A DNA stretch of 64,000 nt, taken from positions 1,699,501 to 1,763,500 of the forward strand of contig NZ_CP072865.1 in the NCBI RefSeq assembly GCF_017948245.1, read 5' to 3'. Shown piece by piece: positions 52,850-62,010 of this stretch. The position numbers were made by a program, and so were the translations under genes. The stretch is from Rhizobium sp. NLR16a. GTDB lineage: Bacteria; Pseudomonadota; Alphaproteobacteria; Rhizobiales; Rhizobiaceae. Each line of letters begins with the position of its first letter. Positions within the stretch are counted from its first letter, which is position 1. The notes beneath the pieces were generated by a model that worked only from the letters and a program-made list of their open reading frames with translations, ran no database searches and was not told the DNA's origin.

Positions 52850-53248
52850 ATGTACCGAATCACAGTGAGCATGTTGCTCGTTATGATGCGGCTGGTGATC
52901 GTTGTATCACTGGCCGGGTACTCGTTGGCGAACGCCAGTGCGGCGATGCATGGCTCAGCATTCCCGGAACTGCGCGTCGCCGCCGCAGAGATGATGCCGT
53001 CCCATGAAGGCCACGACTTGGCGGAAGCGGGCCACCACGACCATTCGCGCATCGATATGCCCGATGACGATGGAGGTCCATCGAAGCTCGTCAAGCAGGA
53101 ATGCTGCAAGGATTTCTGCGGCGGCCTCGGCATCATTTGTGAAAGCCCCTACGTCGGTGGGCCAGTTGTAACCTCGATCCGGCAGTTCCTGGACGACCGC
53201 ACGACCTTCGGCGAACAGCCGCCGCTCCACCGCCCTCCGAATATCTGA
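52850..53248 (+). CDS. Secreted His/Met-rich protein of the copper region
   Basis: I place the start at the ATG at 52850, eight bases after GGGAA (132 residues); in-frame starts at 52841 and 52805 are possible. A signal peptide (to about residue 30) precedes a region with 'MMPSHEGHDLAEAGHHDHSRIDMPDD' and later 'KQECCKDFCGG'. His, Met and Cys clusters suggest copper binding. It is the first gene of the forward copper operon or a neighbour of it; a 91-base gap separates it from the small lipoprotein. Confidence 0.55.
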   Translation: MYRITVSMLLVMMRLVIVVSLAGYSLANASAAMHGSAFPELRVAAAEMMPSHEGHDLAEAGHHDHSRIDMPDDDGGPSKLVKQECCKDFCGGLGIICESPYVGGPVVTSIRQFLDDRTTFGEQPPLHRPPNI

Positions 53249-53339
53249 ATAGAGACGCGCCCGCTCGATCGGGTCCATTCGGTCGCCGCCTGGCTTCGGG
53301 CGAGCGCCCGTAGGTTATCTCTTATTCGGAAATTTCATA

Positions 53340-53567
53340 ATGAAACGCTCGTTTTTCGTGGTGGGGCTGCCGCTTGTCATCGGCGGCTGCGCATCCACGC
53401 TTCCTCCCGACGTGGTGGCATCTTCCGCCGCGATCGAACAGCCCTCGCCGCGCCCTATCGCATATCGGTCGCCGGTTTCGGGCTATGTTGGCAGGCAGCC
53501 CGTCGATCCCAAGCCGTGGCGTAGACAGAACGATCTGCAGTCTCCCGCGAAAGGAGACGCCTCATGA
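53340..53567 (+). CDS. Small lipoprotein before the TolC-like gene
   Basis: A 75-residue lipoprotein with lipobox 'VIGGCAS' after residue 16; the mature part is Pro/Ser-rich. No domain is recognised. The stop overlaps the start of the TolC-like gene (ATGA), so the two are co-translated and probably act together at the outer membrane. Confidence 0.6.
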   Translation: MKRSFFVVGLPLVIGGCASTLPPDVVASSAAIEQPSPRPIAYRSPVSGYVGRQPVDPKPWRRQNDLQSPAKGDAS

Positions 53568-55027
53568 TCGGCCTCAGAAAATTAACGTCCGTGCTGGCGG
53601 TCCCGCTGGTGCTGAGCGGTTGCGTCACGGGCGCCGAATATTCCAGCAAGCAAGCAGGGTTCGCTTCCGTTGCCGACAAGACCGCAATAGCGACGGCAAA
53701 GCAAACGGTTTGGATCCAGAACCAGGTTCAGGCGCGCTCTGTCGCCGCAGAGGTCAAAAATCTGCTCGCGCGACGGAAAATCCTCGACGTCGAGACGGCG
53801 GTTCAGATCGCCCTGCTCAACAATAAGGGCCTTCAGGCTGCCTACGCCGATCTCGGCGACAGTGCGGCCGATGCCTGGCAGTCGACCATGCTCATCAACC
53901 CGACAGTCTCCATCGGCACGACAGGCTTCGGCACACCTGGATTGGAGGCCTTCAAGACCATCGAGGGGATGATCACGACGAACATCCTGGCGCTTGCGAC
54001 GAGGAACCGTGACGTGGCGATCGCCGACACCCGCTTCCGCCAGGCGCAACTGACCGCTGCCGTAAGAACGCTACAGGTCGCCGCCGAGACGCGGGGCGCC
54101 TGGATCGGGGCGGTGGCCGCCTGGGAGAATGTCGGGCAGCTGCAACGCGCCCAGGCGACGGCGGACGCTGCTTCCGAACTTGCGGAGAAACTTGGCGAGA
54201 CTGGCGCGATGACCAAGGGCGCCCAGGCGCGCGAACATGTGTTCGTCGCCGAGCTCGCCGGCGAGACCGCGAAGGCGCGCCTCGCAGCTCGTCTCGCCAA
54301 GGAGGAACTGACACGGCTGATGGGTCTCTGGGGGGCCGACCTGGACTACCAGATTCCGAACAGCCTGCCGCCGCTGCCCAAGGCCGTCGCCCGACGCGAT
54401 ACGATCGAGGCCGAGGCTCTGAGGAACCGCATCGATCTTCAGGTGGCGAAGCTTGAGCTGGAGGCAACCGCAAGGTCGTACGGGCTCACCAAAGCGACGC
54501 GTTATGTCACCGATCTCGAGATCCTGACTGGCTTCGAAACGGAACGGGAAATCGAGGACGAGGAGAAGATCACCAGAACCACCGGCCAGGTCGAGCTGGA
54601 GTTCGCGATCCCGATCTTCGACACCGGCAAGGCGCGGATGCGCAAGGCCGAGCTGGCCTATATGCGGGCGGCAAACCAGCTCGCGGAGAAGGCCGTCAAC
54701 GTCCGCTCGGAAGCACGCTCGGCATACGAGGCCTATCGCTCGAACTACGACATCGCGCGGCACTACAGCAACAATGTCGTGCCGCTGCGCACCAAGGTCG
54801 AGGAGGAATCCCTCCTGACCTACAACGGCATGATCTCCAACACCTTCGAGCTGCTCACCGACACGCGCGACAAGATCAACTCCATCCTGCTCTCCGTCAA
54901 CGCCAAGCGCGATTTCTGGCTCGCCGAAGCCAACCTTGCGCCTGCGATTTACGGCGGCGGCGCGACCAGCGCGCCGGCAGAGACCGAAGTCGCCGCTGCT
55001 TCCGGCAGCAGCGGCGGCGGCCATTGA
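53564..55027 (+). CDS. TolC-family outer-membrane lipoprotein of the copper operon
   Basis: A 487-residue product. The lipobox 'PLVLSGCV' marks lipidation at Cys about 20. Two long helical repeats with 'AVQIALLNNKGLQAAYADLG' and 'KARMRKAELAYMRAANQL' fit the paired helices of TolC-like outer-membrane factors. Such proteins form a channel with an inner-membrane pump, but no RND or MFP gene is in the window, so the partner is elsewhere or absent. It is coupled to the genes on both sides. Confidence 0.82.
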   Translation: MIGLRKLTSVLAVPLVLSGCVTGAEYSSKQAGFASVADKTAIATAKQTVWIQNQVQARSVAAEVKNLLARRKILDVETAVQIALLNNKGLQAAYADLGDSAADAWQSTMLINPTVSIGTTGFGTPGLEAFKTIEGMITTNILALATRNRDVAIADTRFRQAQLTAAVRTLQVAAETRGAWIGAVAAWENVGQLQRAQATADAASELAEKLGETGAMTKGAQAREHVFVAELAGETAKARLAARLAKEELTRLMGLWGADLDYQIPNSLPPLPKAVARRDTIEAEALRNRIDLQVAKLELEATARSYGLTKATRYVTDLEILTGFETEREIEDEEKITRTTGQVELEFAIPIFDTGKARMRKAELAYMRAANQLAEKAVNVRSEARSAYEAYRSNYDIARHYSNNVVPLRTKVEEESLLTYNGMISNTFELLTDTRDKINSILLSVNAKRDFWLAEANLAPAIYGGGATSAPAETEVAAASGSSGGGH

Positions 55028-55041
55028 GAAAGGAACCCACC

Positions 55042-56388
55042 ATGTTCAACAGACGACAACTGTTCGGTGCGAGCGCATCCCTGTTGGCGGCCGGCGCCTG
55101 GACGAAAACCTCGGCGATGGGTCTGCCCGACGCCGCGACAATGGAGTCGGCGGACATGCAGCCGCCGCTCCATCCGACTTCCGGCCCGGATTACCAGCCG
55201 GTCGTCACCCTCAACGGCTGGACCCTGCCCCACCGGACGAACAACGGCGTCAAGGAGTTCCACCTCGTCGCAGAGCCGGTCGAACGCGAGATGGCCGACG
55301 GCATGACCGCATATCTCTGGGGCTATAACGGCCAGTCTCCGGGTCCGACCATCGAGGCGGTCGAAGGCGACCGGGTGCGCATCTTCGTCACCAACAAGCT
55401 GCCGGAACACACGACGATTCACTGGCACGGCATGATTCTGCCGTCAGGCATGGATGGCGTCGGCGGGTTGACGCAGCCGCACATTCCGGTCGGCAAGACC
55501 TATGTCTACGAGTTCGATCTCGTGAAGTCGGGCACCTTCATGTACCACCCGCATTCCGACGAGATGGTGCAGATGGCCATGGGCATGATGGGCTTCTTCG
55601 TTGTCCATCCCAAGGACCCCGCGTTCATGCGCGTCGACCGCGACTTCGTCTTCCTGCTCAACGCCTATGACATCGATCCCGGCTCGTATGTGCCGAGGGT
55701 CATGGAGATGACCGACTTCAACATGTGGTGCTGGAACAGCCGCGTGTTTCCGGACATCAGCCCGCTGGTCGTTTCCAGGAACGACCGCGTGCGAGTGCGG
55801 GTCGGCAACCTTACGATGACGAACCACCCGGTTCACATGCATGGTTATGACTTCGAGGTGACATGCACGGATGGCGGATGGGTGCGGCCCGAGGCTCGAT
55901 GGCCGGAGGTGAGCATCGATATCCCCGTCGGCGCCATGCGCGCCTATGAGTTCGACGCCAAATACCTCGGCGACTGGGCGATCCACTGCCACAAGTCGCA
56001 TCACACGATGAACGCGATGGGCCACGACATCCCGACCTTCATCGGCGCGGATAAGTCGAAGCTCGCCGAGAAGATCAGGAAGCTGCAACCGGATTACATG
56101 CCAATGGGCACCAAGGGCATGGCCGATATGGGCGAAATGGAAATGCCCATTCCCGAGAACACTGTTCCGATGATGACCGGCTGGGGGCCGCATGGCCCGA
56201 TCGAGATGGGCGGCATGTTCTCGGTCGTGAAGGTCCGCGAGGGCATCTCGGCGGACGATTACTCCGATCCGGGCTGGTACGAGAACCCGCCCGGAACGCA
56301 GGCCTGGGAGTGGACTGGCGAGCTGCCGGACGCCGCCAGGGCCAAAGACGCGAAGACGCAAATCACGCCGAAGCCGACGAACGGCTGA
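55042..56388 (+). CDS. Multicopper oxidase (CopA/CumA-like), first copy
   Basis: A 448-residue periplasmic oxidase. The ATG at 55042 gives a Tat-type leader 'NRRQLFGASASLLAAG'. The four copper motifs are 'HWHGMI', 'MYHPHSDE', 'HPVHMHGYD' and 'HCHKSHHTMNAMGH'. Members oxidise Cu(I) to the less toxic Cu(II) and sequester copper. The region after the last motif is Met-rich (MGTKGMADMGEMEMP), as in copper-binding tails. An in-frame upstream ATG at 55024 overlaps the TolC-like stop. The downstream cupredoxin suggests electron or copper exchange. Confidence 0.9.
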   Translation: MFNRRQLFGASASLLAAGAWTKTSAMGLPDAATMESADMQPPLHPTSGPDYQPVVTLNGWTLPHRTNNGVKEFHLVAEPVEREMADGMTAYLWGYNGQSPGPTIEAVEGDRVRIFVTNKLPEHTTIHWHGMILPSGMDGVGGLTQPHIPVGKTYVYEFDLVKSGTFMYHPHSDEMVQMAMGMMGFFVVHPKDPAFMRVDRDFVFLLNAYDIDPGSYVPRVMEMTDFNMWCWNSRVFPDISPLVVSRNDRVRVRVGNLTMTNHPVHMHGYDFEVTCTDGGWVRPEARWPEVSIDIPVGAMRAYEFDAKYLGDWAIHCHKSHHTMNAMGHDIPTFIGADKSKLAEKIRKLQPDYMPMGTKGMADMGEMEMPIPENTVPMMTGWGPHGPIEMGGMFSVVKVREGISADDYSDPGWYENPPGTQAWEWTGELPDAARAKDAKTQITPKPTNG

Positions 56389-56421
56389 GATTCAGTATCC
56401 CACATCAAAAAGGATCTACGC

Positions 56422-56901
56422 ATGAAGAATTATGTAATGGCACTGGCACTCGCCGCGCTTGCAACCCCTGCCCTCGCCTCCGGCAATCACGCCGGCGGTC
56501 ACGGCGAGAAAATGGCTGTCGGAGAGCCTGGCGACAAGGCCAAGGCGACACAGACGATCCGCGTCACGATGAAGGAAACCCACGACGGCAGGATGTTGTT
56601 CACGCCCGCGGTCTTCAACGTTCGCAAGGGACAGACCATCAAGATCGCGATCAAGAACGCCGGCACCGTCGACCACGAATTCGTGCTCGATCAGGAGGAA
56701 AAGATCCTGGAGCACAAGAAGGTGATGGAAAAGTTCCCGGAAATGGAACATGCCGACGCCAACTCCATCCGCCTTCCGGCCGGTCAATCCGGCGAGATCG
56801 TCTGGAAGTTCACCACCGACGGCGAGTTCAAGTTCGCCTGCCTGATTCCCGGCCACTACGAAGCCGGCATGCACGGCGACGTCACCGTCGCCGGGAAGTA
56901 A
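56422..56901 (+). CDS. Cupredoxin (plastocyanin/azurin-like)
   Basis: A 159-residue exported protein; signal peptide ends near 'ALASGNHAGG', which adds a His-rich N-terminus. The type 1 copper site is visible as 'VDHEFVLDQ' (His), and 'ACLIPGHYEAGMHG' (Cys-x4-His-x4-Met) near the C-terminus. It would carry electrons or bind Cu in the periplasm. It lies 33 bases after the multicopper oxidase, in the same operon. Confidence 0.87.
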   Translation: MKNYVMALALAALATPALASGNHAGGHGEKMAVGEPGDKAKATQTIRVTMKETHDGRMLFTPAVFNVRKGQTIKIAIKNAGTVDHEFVLDQEEKILEHKKVMEKFPEMEHADANSIRLPAGQSGEIVWKFTTDGEFKFACLIPGHYEAGMHGDVTVAGK

Positions 56902-56921
56902 CGCGCAAAAGGAGCCATGAA

Positions 56922-57209
56922 ATGAAAACTGCAATGATCAAAATCAGCCTAGCCGCCCTGCTCTCTTTCAGTGCAGCCTTCGGTGCGTTTGCTGCGGAGT
57001 TCACCAAGGGCGTGGTCAACAAGGTCGACGCCAAGGCGAAGAAGGTCACCATCAAGCACGAGGACCTGAAGAACCTCGACATGCCGGCGATGACGATGGT
57101 CTTCCGCGTCGAGGACCCGGCTCTGCTCGAAAAGCTGAAGGAAGGATCGAGCATCGAGTTCGTTGCCGAACGCGTGAATGGCAAGCTGACCGTCACCGAA
57201 GTAAAATAA
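56922..57209 (+). CDS. CusF-like periplasmic copper-binding protein
   Basis: A 95-residue exported protein; ATG at 56922 after GGAG. Signal peptide to about residue 24. The core 'KGVVNKVDAKAKKVTIKHEDLKNLDMPAMTMVFRVED' matches CusF, with the key Met-x-Met type motif 'DMPAMTMVF' and His38-like 'IKHED' as Cu(I) ligands. A longer in-frame frame from 56310 is an overlap with the oxidase gene and is rejected. CusF hands copper to CusB in E. coli; no CusB is seen here. Confidence 0.88.
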   Translation: MKTAMIKISLAALLSFSAAFGAFAAEFTKGVVNKVDAKAKKVTIKHEDLKNLDMPAMTMVFRVEDPALLEKLKEGSSIEFVAERVNGKLTVTEVK

Positions 57210-57265
57210 CGCACTCCCTGTCGCTCGGATACATCCGGGCGACAGGGCATCGAGGAGTGGAGACG

Positions 57266-57727
57266 ATGCACAGGAGAAGCTTCATCGCAATGGCGGCGTC
57301 CGCCCTTGCGCTTCGTGGCGGAGGGGCCTTCGCCGCCACAACGGCGAGAATGACGGTCTACAAGGATCCGAACTGCGGTTGCTGTCACGAATGGTTGAAG
57401 GCTATGGCTGCGGCGGGATATTCCGTCGATGCCCACAACACCGACGACCTCGCCGCGGTAAAGGCTCGGCTGGGCGTTCCCGCCGACTTGGTGGGATGCC
57501 ACACCGCCGTCGTCGAGGAATACTACCTCGAGGGACACGTGCCACTCGAGGCCGTCCAGCGACTGCTGCGGGAGCGGCCGCCGCTCCGGGGACTGGCCGT
57601 GCCGGGCATGCCGTCCGGTTCGTTGGGAATGGGCGACGACCCGCAGGCGTCCTACGACGTTTATGCGATCCCGTCGGGGATCGGTGCCTCATACGTGTTC
57701 ATGGAAATCCGCCCGCCGAAGGGTTAA
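57266..57727 (+). CDS. CopG-like protein (DUF411 family)
   Basis: A 153-residue exported protein; start at 57266, ten bases after GGAG. A Tat-like leader (HRRSFIAMAASALAL) precedes a thioredoxin-like fold with the CxCC motif 'PNCGCCHEW' (Cys37, 39, 40), followed by 'VGCHTAVVEEYYLEGHVP'. The family includes Pseudomonas CopG, which binds a copper-sulfur cluster through the CxCC Cys. Last gene of the forward copper operon; it faces the reverse-strand genes at 57762. Confidence 0.85.
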   Translation: MHRRSFIAMAASALALRGGGAFAATTARMTVYKDPNCGCCHEWLKAMAAAGYSVDAHNTDDLAAVKARLGVPADLVGCHTAVVEEYYLEGHVPLEAVQRLLRERPPLRGLAVPGMPSGSLGMGDDPQASYDVYAIPSGIGASYVFMEIRPPKG

Positions 57728-57761
57728 CGCGTCGATTGAACAAAGCATGCCGCAATGCCGA

Positions 57762-58130
57762 TCAGGAGAGCGGGGCGTTGCAGAGCGCTGACCAGAGATC
57801 GTGTTTCCAGTCGGTTCCCGGCCGCGCCGAAACGTCAACCGCATAGTCGGCGGAATTGATCCGGACCATGGCGGGCGAAACGCATCGCACCCTCGCCTTG
57901 TGTCTTCCTCCGTCTTGATAGAGCACAGCCCCGCCACCGTCGAATTCCGACAGCGTGATGACGACGTCGAAGTCGAAGGCGTGATCGCGGGACGCAGTTC
58001 CCTCCGCTAGACTGAGGCTGACCGACCGGCTGCCGCCGAACGAAGCGGTGTGGAATACGGCAAGCTCGGCCGCCGCCGACATCGATGCGGACTGCGCGCA
58101 AAGGAGCAAAGTCAGAAGGACACGGCGCAT
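57762..58130 (-). CDS. Small secreted protein, unknown function
   Basis: A 122-residue product with a clear signal peptide (cleavage after about ASMSAAAEL). The mature part is beta-strand-rich with no metal-binding cluster and one Cys pair. It is the last gene of the reverse copper operon, 80 bases after the EF-hand gene. I recognise no family. Confidence 0.55.
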   Translation of the reverse strand: MRRVLLTLLLCAQSASMSAAAELAVFHTASFGGSRSVSLSLAEGTASRDHAFDFDVVITLSEFDGGGAVLYQDGGRHKARVRCVSPAMVRINSADYAVDVSARPGTDWKHDLWSALCNAPLS

Positions 58131-58210
58131 TTACCCCTCCCGTGGTGAATGCATTTCGATCCTATCATATCCTTGGAGGCTTCGCGACAGGGCCTTCGGG
58201 GTCGCCTCCG

Positions 58211-58702
58211 CTATGGCCTCCACAACGTCTGCATCTCTTCGGGTGTGACCTTGCCGTCCTTGTTGGCGTCTACGCTACCGAAGATCCGCTTGTGGATCGC
58301 CGTCACCTCCTCGAAGGACAGCGCGCCATCCCCGTCGGTGTCGGCGATCGCGAACATGATCTTCATCATGGGTCCGCGCATAGCCATCGTTGGCATCGCC
58401 CCCATCATGCCGGGCTGCATCGGCATGCCCCCGGCCGCGCCAGGCTGCATCATCATGCACTGCATTGGCATCGTATTGCCTTTGCCTTGTCCCATCATGC
58501 CGGACTGCATCATGCCTGATCCGCCCGGCATCGCGCCCTGGCCTTGCACGGTCGTGTCCTCCATTCCCGACGGCTGAGTCGCCTGCGCCGGGTCCGCAGG
58601 ATGATGGGGATCCGCCCCGCTCGTCTGCGCAAGGGCGAGCTCTGCACTGCCGACGGCAATCGCCGCGGCCAGCAGGATAACATTTGGCATTGTCATTCCC
58701 AT
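58211..58702 (-). CDS. EF-hand protein with Met-rich repeat region
   Basis: A 163-residue exported protein; start with a strong ribosome site (AAGGAG). After the signal peptide comes a Met-, Gly- and Gln-rich stretch (GGMPMQPGMMGAMPTMAM) that could bind Cu(I). It ends with two EF-hand loops, 'DTDGDGALSFEE' and 'DANKDGKVTPEE', predicted to bind calcium. It lies between the P-type ATPase and a small secreted protein. Confidence 0.72.
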   Translation of the reverse strand: MGMTMPNVILLAAAIAVGSAELALAQTSGADPHHPADPAQATQPSGMEDTTVQGQGAMPGGSGMMQSGMMGQGKGNTMPMQCMMMQPGAAGGMPMQPGMMGAMPTMAMRGPMMKIMFAIADTDGDGALSFEEVTAIHKRIFGSVDANKDGKVTPEEMQTLWRP

Positions 58703-58794
58703 GTCGTTTCTCCTTTGGCTGGTTCTATCCGCGCCCGCTTGCCGGGAACAGGATGGATGCGAATGCCGTGTCCAGCGGGCGAGCCGCAGGTCAC

Positions 58795-61023
58795 CTAGTC
58801 GATGGCCGAACGGCGCAGCCTGAGCGAGTTGCCGATGACGCTGACCGATGACAGCGCCATGGCCGCGGCCGCGATGATCGGCGAGAGCAGCAGCCCGAAG
58901 GCGGGATAGAGTACGCCTGCAGCGATGGGCACGCCCGCCGCGTTGTAGATGAAGGCGAAGAACAGGTTCTGGCGAATGTTGCTCATGGTCGCATGGCTGA
59001 GCTTGCGGGCCTTTGCGATCCCCTGCAAGTCGCCCTTCAGCAGCGTGACGCCCGCGCTCTCGATCGCCACGTCGGTCCCCGTTCCCATGGCGATGCCCAC
59101 GTCGGCGGCGGCAAGTGCAGGGGCGTCATTGACCCCGTCTCCTGCCATGGCGACGACGCGTCCTTCGCTTCGGAGCCGCGCGACCACCTTGCCCTTGTCC
59201 TCCGGCAGGATCTCGGCCTCGACCTCGTCGATGCCGAGCTTTCTCGCCACGGCCTGCGCCGTCGTCCTGTTGTCTCCGGTCAGCATGACGACGCGGATGT
59301 TCTCCTCCTTCAGCGAACGCAGCGCGGCGGGCGTGGTCGTCTTGACTGGATCGGCAATGGCGATGAGACCGCCCACCTTGCCGTCAATGGCTACGTAGAT
59401 CACCGTCGCACCCTCGCCGCGCAGCGTCTCGGCCTCGGCCGCGAGCGACGACAAGTCGACGCCGGCCTCGGCCATGATCCGATGGCTGCCGATGACGAGA
59501 TTCCGCCCGTCGACCGTACCGGTGACGCCCTTGCCGACGGGACTGTCGAACTCGCGGGCCTCGCCCAGGGCAAGGCTCCTCTCCTGCGCCGCGGCGACGA
59601 TGGCCGCGGCGAGTGGGTGTTCGCTGGCACGTTCGAGCGTTGCGGCCAGCCGCAGGAGTTCGGATTCGTCGAATCCTTGGACGGCCTTCAATGCAGTCGC
59701 CTTAGGCCTGCCTTCCGTCAGCGTGCCGGTCTTGTCGACGACGAGCGTATCGATCTTCTCGAAGCGTTCCAGCGCCTCGGCGTTCTTGATCAGCACACCC
59801 ATCCTCGCGCCACGTCCGACCCCGACCATGATCGACATCGGCGTCGCCAGCCCCAGCGCGCACGGACAGGCGATGATCAGCACGGCGACGGCGGCGACGA
59901 GGCCGTGGGCGAAGCGCGGCTCCGGCCCCCAGACGCCCCAGGCCACGAAGGCAGCGACTGCGACCAAAATCACCGCTGGGACGAACCAGCCCGACACCTG
60001 GTCGGCGAGCCGCTGGATCGGCGCGCGGGAGCGCTGGGCCTCGGCTACCATGCGGACGATCTGCGAGAGCATCGTGTCGCGTCCAACTTTGCCCGCCTTC
60101 ATGACAAAACCACCGCTCTGGTTCATCGTGCCGCCGATCAGCCTGGCGCCTACCTCCTTCGTGACCGGCATGGATTCGCCGGTGATCATGGATTCGTCTA
60201 CGGAGCTACGCCCCTCTAGCAGCTCCCCGTCGACCGGGACCTTCTCGCCCGGACGGACGCGCAGGCGGTCGCCAACTGCGACAACATCGAGCACGACGTC
60301 CTCGTCCGTACCATCGTCCCGAATGCGGCGGGCGGTCTTCGGGGCAAGATCAAGCAGCGCCCGGATCGCGCCGCCGGTCTGCTCCCGCGCCCTGAGCTCA
60401 AGCACCTGGCCCAGCAACACCAGCACGGTGATGACTGCGGCCGCCTCGAAATAGATCGCAACCGAACCGTCGGCGGCGCGGAACGTGGCAGGAAAGATGT
60501 CCGGTGCCGCCGTTGCGACGACGCTGTAGACCCACGCGACGCCCGTTCCCATCGCGATCAGCGTGAACATGTTGAGGCTGCGGTTGACGAGCGAGGCCCA
60601 GGCCCGCTTGAAGAACGGCGATCCCGCCCAGAGCACGACCGGCGTTGCCAGCACGAGCTGGATCCAGTTGGAAAGCTGCGCGCCGAGCAGCATGTGCAGG
60701 TTGGTGAGATGACCTCCCATCTCCAGGGCTAGGACCGGTAAGGTCAGCACGAGACCGATCCAGAACCGCCAGGTCATGTCGACGAGCTCGGCGCTCGGTC
60801 CTGCCGCTTCGGTCGCGACCTCGGGCTCCAGCGTCATGCCGCAGATCGGGCAGGTGCCGGGTCCGACCTGCCGGATCTGCGGATGCATCGGGCAGGTATA
60901 GATAACGCCTTCCAGAGGCCTCGGAGCAGTGCCCACCTGCACGACAGGCTTCTTGTCTTCCTGATGACGATAATGATCGTTATGGGCGTGCGCGTGGGCT
61001 TCATGCGAGTGATGATCAGTCAT
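58795..61023 (-). CDS. copA: Copper-exporting P1B-type ATPase
   Basis: A 742-residue membrane pump; ATG at 61023 after GAGGAGG. Residues 1-25 are His-rich. A Cys/Met cluster '[22 protein letters not shown]' (about 43-64) replaces the classic CxxC ferredoxin-like domain. The helix 6 metal motif is 'ACPCALG' (about 386-392), with 'DKTGT' near 429, 'SEHPLA', and '[10 protein letters not shown]' near 628. It exports cytoplasmic Cu(I) at the cost of ATP. It overlaps the methyltransferase gene by 8 bases. Confidence 0.93.
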   Translation of the reverse strand: MTDHHSHEAHAHAHNDHYRHQEDKKPVVQVGTAPRPLEGVIYTCPMHPQIRQVGPGTCPICGMTLEPEVATEAAGPSAELVDMTWRFWIGLVLTLPVLALEMGGHLTNLHMLLGAQLSNWIQLVLATPVVLWAGSPFFKRAWASLVNRSLNMFTLIAMGTGVAWVYSVVATAAPDIFPATFRAADGSVAIYFEAAAVITVLVLLGQVLELRAREQTGGAIRALLDLAPKTARRIRDDGTDEDVVLDVVAVGDRLRVRPGEKVPVDGELLEGRSSVDESMITGESMPVTKEVGARLIGGTMNQSGGFVMKAGKVGRDTMLSQIVRMVAEAQRSRAPIQRLADQVSGWFVPAVILVAVAAFVAWGVWGPEPRFAHGLVAAVAVLIIACPCALGLATPMSIMVGVGRGARMGVLIKNAEALERFEKIDTLVVDKTGTLTEGRPKATALKAVQGFDESELLRLAATLERASEHPLAAAIVAAAQERSLALGEAREFDSPVGKGVTGTVDGRNLVIGSHRIMAEAGVDLSSLAAEAETLRGEGATVIYVAIDGKVGGLIAIADPVKTTTPAALRSLKEENIRVVMLTGDNRTTAQAVARKLGIDEVEAEILPEDKGKVVARLRSEGRVVAMAGDGVNDAPALAAADVGIAMGTGTDVAIESAGVTLLKGDLQGIAKARKLSHATMSNIRQNLFFAFIYNAAGVPIAAGVLYPAFGLLLSPIIAAAAMALSSVSVIGNSLRLRRSAID

Positions 61024-61693
61024 GGACCGCTCCTCCTCGACTGCTTCCGGCTGCATCCGCGCCATGACCAAGCCTCGGAATAAATGGCGGAACGGTTCTG
61101 GCATACGCGTCCCACGCAGCTCCAAACTCCGCTCTGGAGGCCTCCTCCTCCCGCCTCGCAAGTCGCACGTACACCCACACCAGCACCGGGAACATCGCGA
61201 GCGTCACGAGCGTCGGCCACTGCAGCAGGAATCCAATCATGATCACAACGAAAGCGTCGTATTGCGGATGCCGGACGCGAGCGTACGGACCTGTGGTCGC
61301 CAGGCGATTCTCGCGCTGAGCGGCATAGAGCACGTGCCAGCTCGAGGCGAGCAGCCAGAAGCCGGCGATGATCAGCACATTGCTGGCGAGGTGAAACGGC
61401 CCGAAATGCGGATTGACCCGCCAGCCGAACATCATCTCGAGAAGGTGGCCGGCGTCGTGCGACCAGAAGTCGACGCCCGGGAACTGGCGCCCGAGCCAGC
61501 CGGACAGCAGGTAGATCGTCAGGGGGAAGCCGTACATCTCCGTGAAGAGCGCGACGACGAAGGCGGAGAAAGGACCGAGCGACCGCCAGTCCCGATTCGT
61601 CCCGAGCTTCGTGAAGCTCGCGGCAAAGACGATGAACACCACGGAATTGATGATCACCAGGCTCCAGAGCCCGTAGGCAGGGGTGTCAGACAT
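61016..61693 (-). CDS. Integral membrane methyltransferase-like protein (isoprenylcysteine-type)
   Basis: A 225-residue membrane protein with about six helices; ATG at 61693 after GGAGG. '[27 protein letters not shown]' is the conserved cofactor-binding segment of isoprenylcysteine-type methyltransferases and NnrU-like proteins. Bacterial substrates are unknown. It overlaps both neighbours, and such genes recur in copper and heavy-metal operons of rhizobia. Confidence 0.8.
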   Translation of the reverse strand: MSDTPAYGLWSLVIINSVVFIVFAASFTKLGTNRDWRSLGPFSAFVVALFTEMYGFPLTIYLLSGWLGRQFPGVDFWSHDAGHLLEMMFGWRVNPHFGPFHLASNVLIIAGFWLLASSWHVLYAAQRENRLATTGPYARVRHPQYDAFVVIMIGFLLQWPTLVTLAMFPVLVWVYVRLARREEEASRAEFGAAWDAYARTVPPFIPRLGHGADAAGSSRGGAVHD

Positions 61694-61955
61694 CGTCGGC
61701 CTCCTTCCGGTCCTGCTTGCTCATGCCAGCCCGATAGTTGGCATGGTCCTGGCCGGAATGGCCGCCATGACCGCCGTGGCCGTGATGCATGAAGAGATGC
61801 ATCAGCGGGCAGGCCAGGATGAGGAGCCATGGCAGGATGCCGAGGACATGCACACGGTGTTCGTATGCGATGAGGGCCAGCGCGATCGCGGCGAAGGCGA
61901 TGAAGACGGTTCGGCTGTAGCTGCTCCAGGCCGACGGAGGATGATTGTCGTTCAT
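61686..61955 (-). CDS. DUF2933-like small membrane protein
   Basis: An 89-residue protein with two hydrophobic helices and a cytosolic or periplasmic His-rich tail ([18 protein letters not shown]), in line with DUF2933 proteins of copper operons. The His cluster suggests metal binding. It overlaps the methyltransferase gene by 8 bases and follows the second multicopper oxidase by 55 bases. Confidence 0.72.
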   Translation of the reverse strand: MNDNHPPSAWSSYSRTVFIAFAAIALALIAYEHRVHVLGILPWLLILACPLMHLFMHHGHGGHGGHSGQDHANYRAGMSKQDRKEADDV

Positions 61956-62010
61956 GAGGATGCCTCGTTCTAATGAATTCGCAGGAGGCTTCGCGGTTCT
62001 CGGAGCCGCG

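Noticed and set aside
53582..55024. Reverse frames of up to 317 codons opposite the TolC-like gene
   Set aside because: The forward strand codes a coupled lipoprotein with TolC-like repeats; the reverse products show nothing recognisable.
56310..56921. Long frame extending the CusF-like gene upstream
   Set aside because: It overlaps the multicopper oxidase and cupredoxin genes in another frame; the ATG at 56922 has its own ribosome site and signal peptide.
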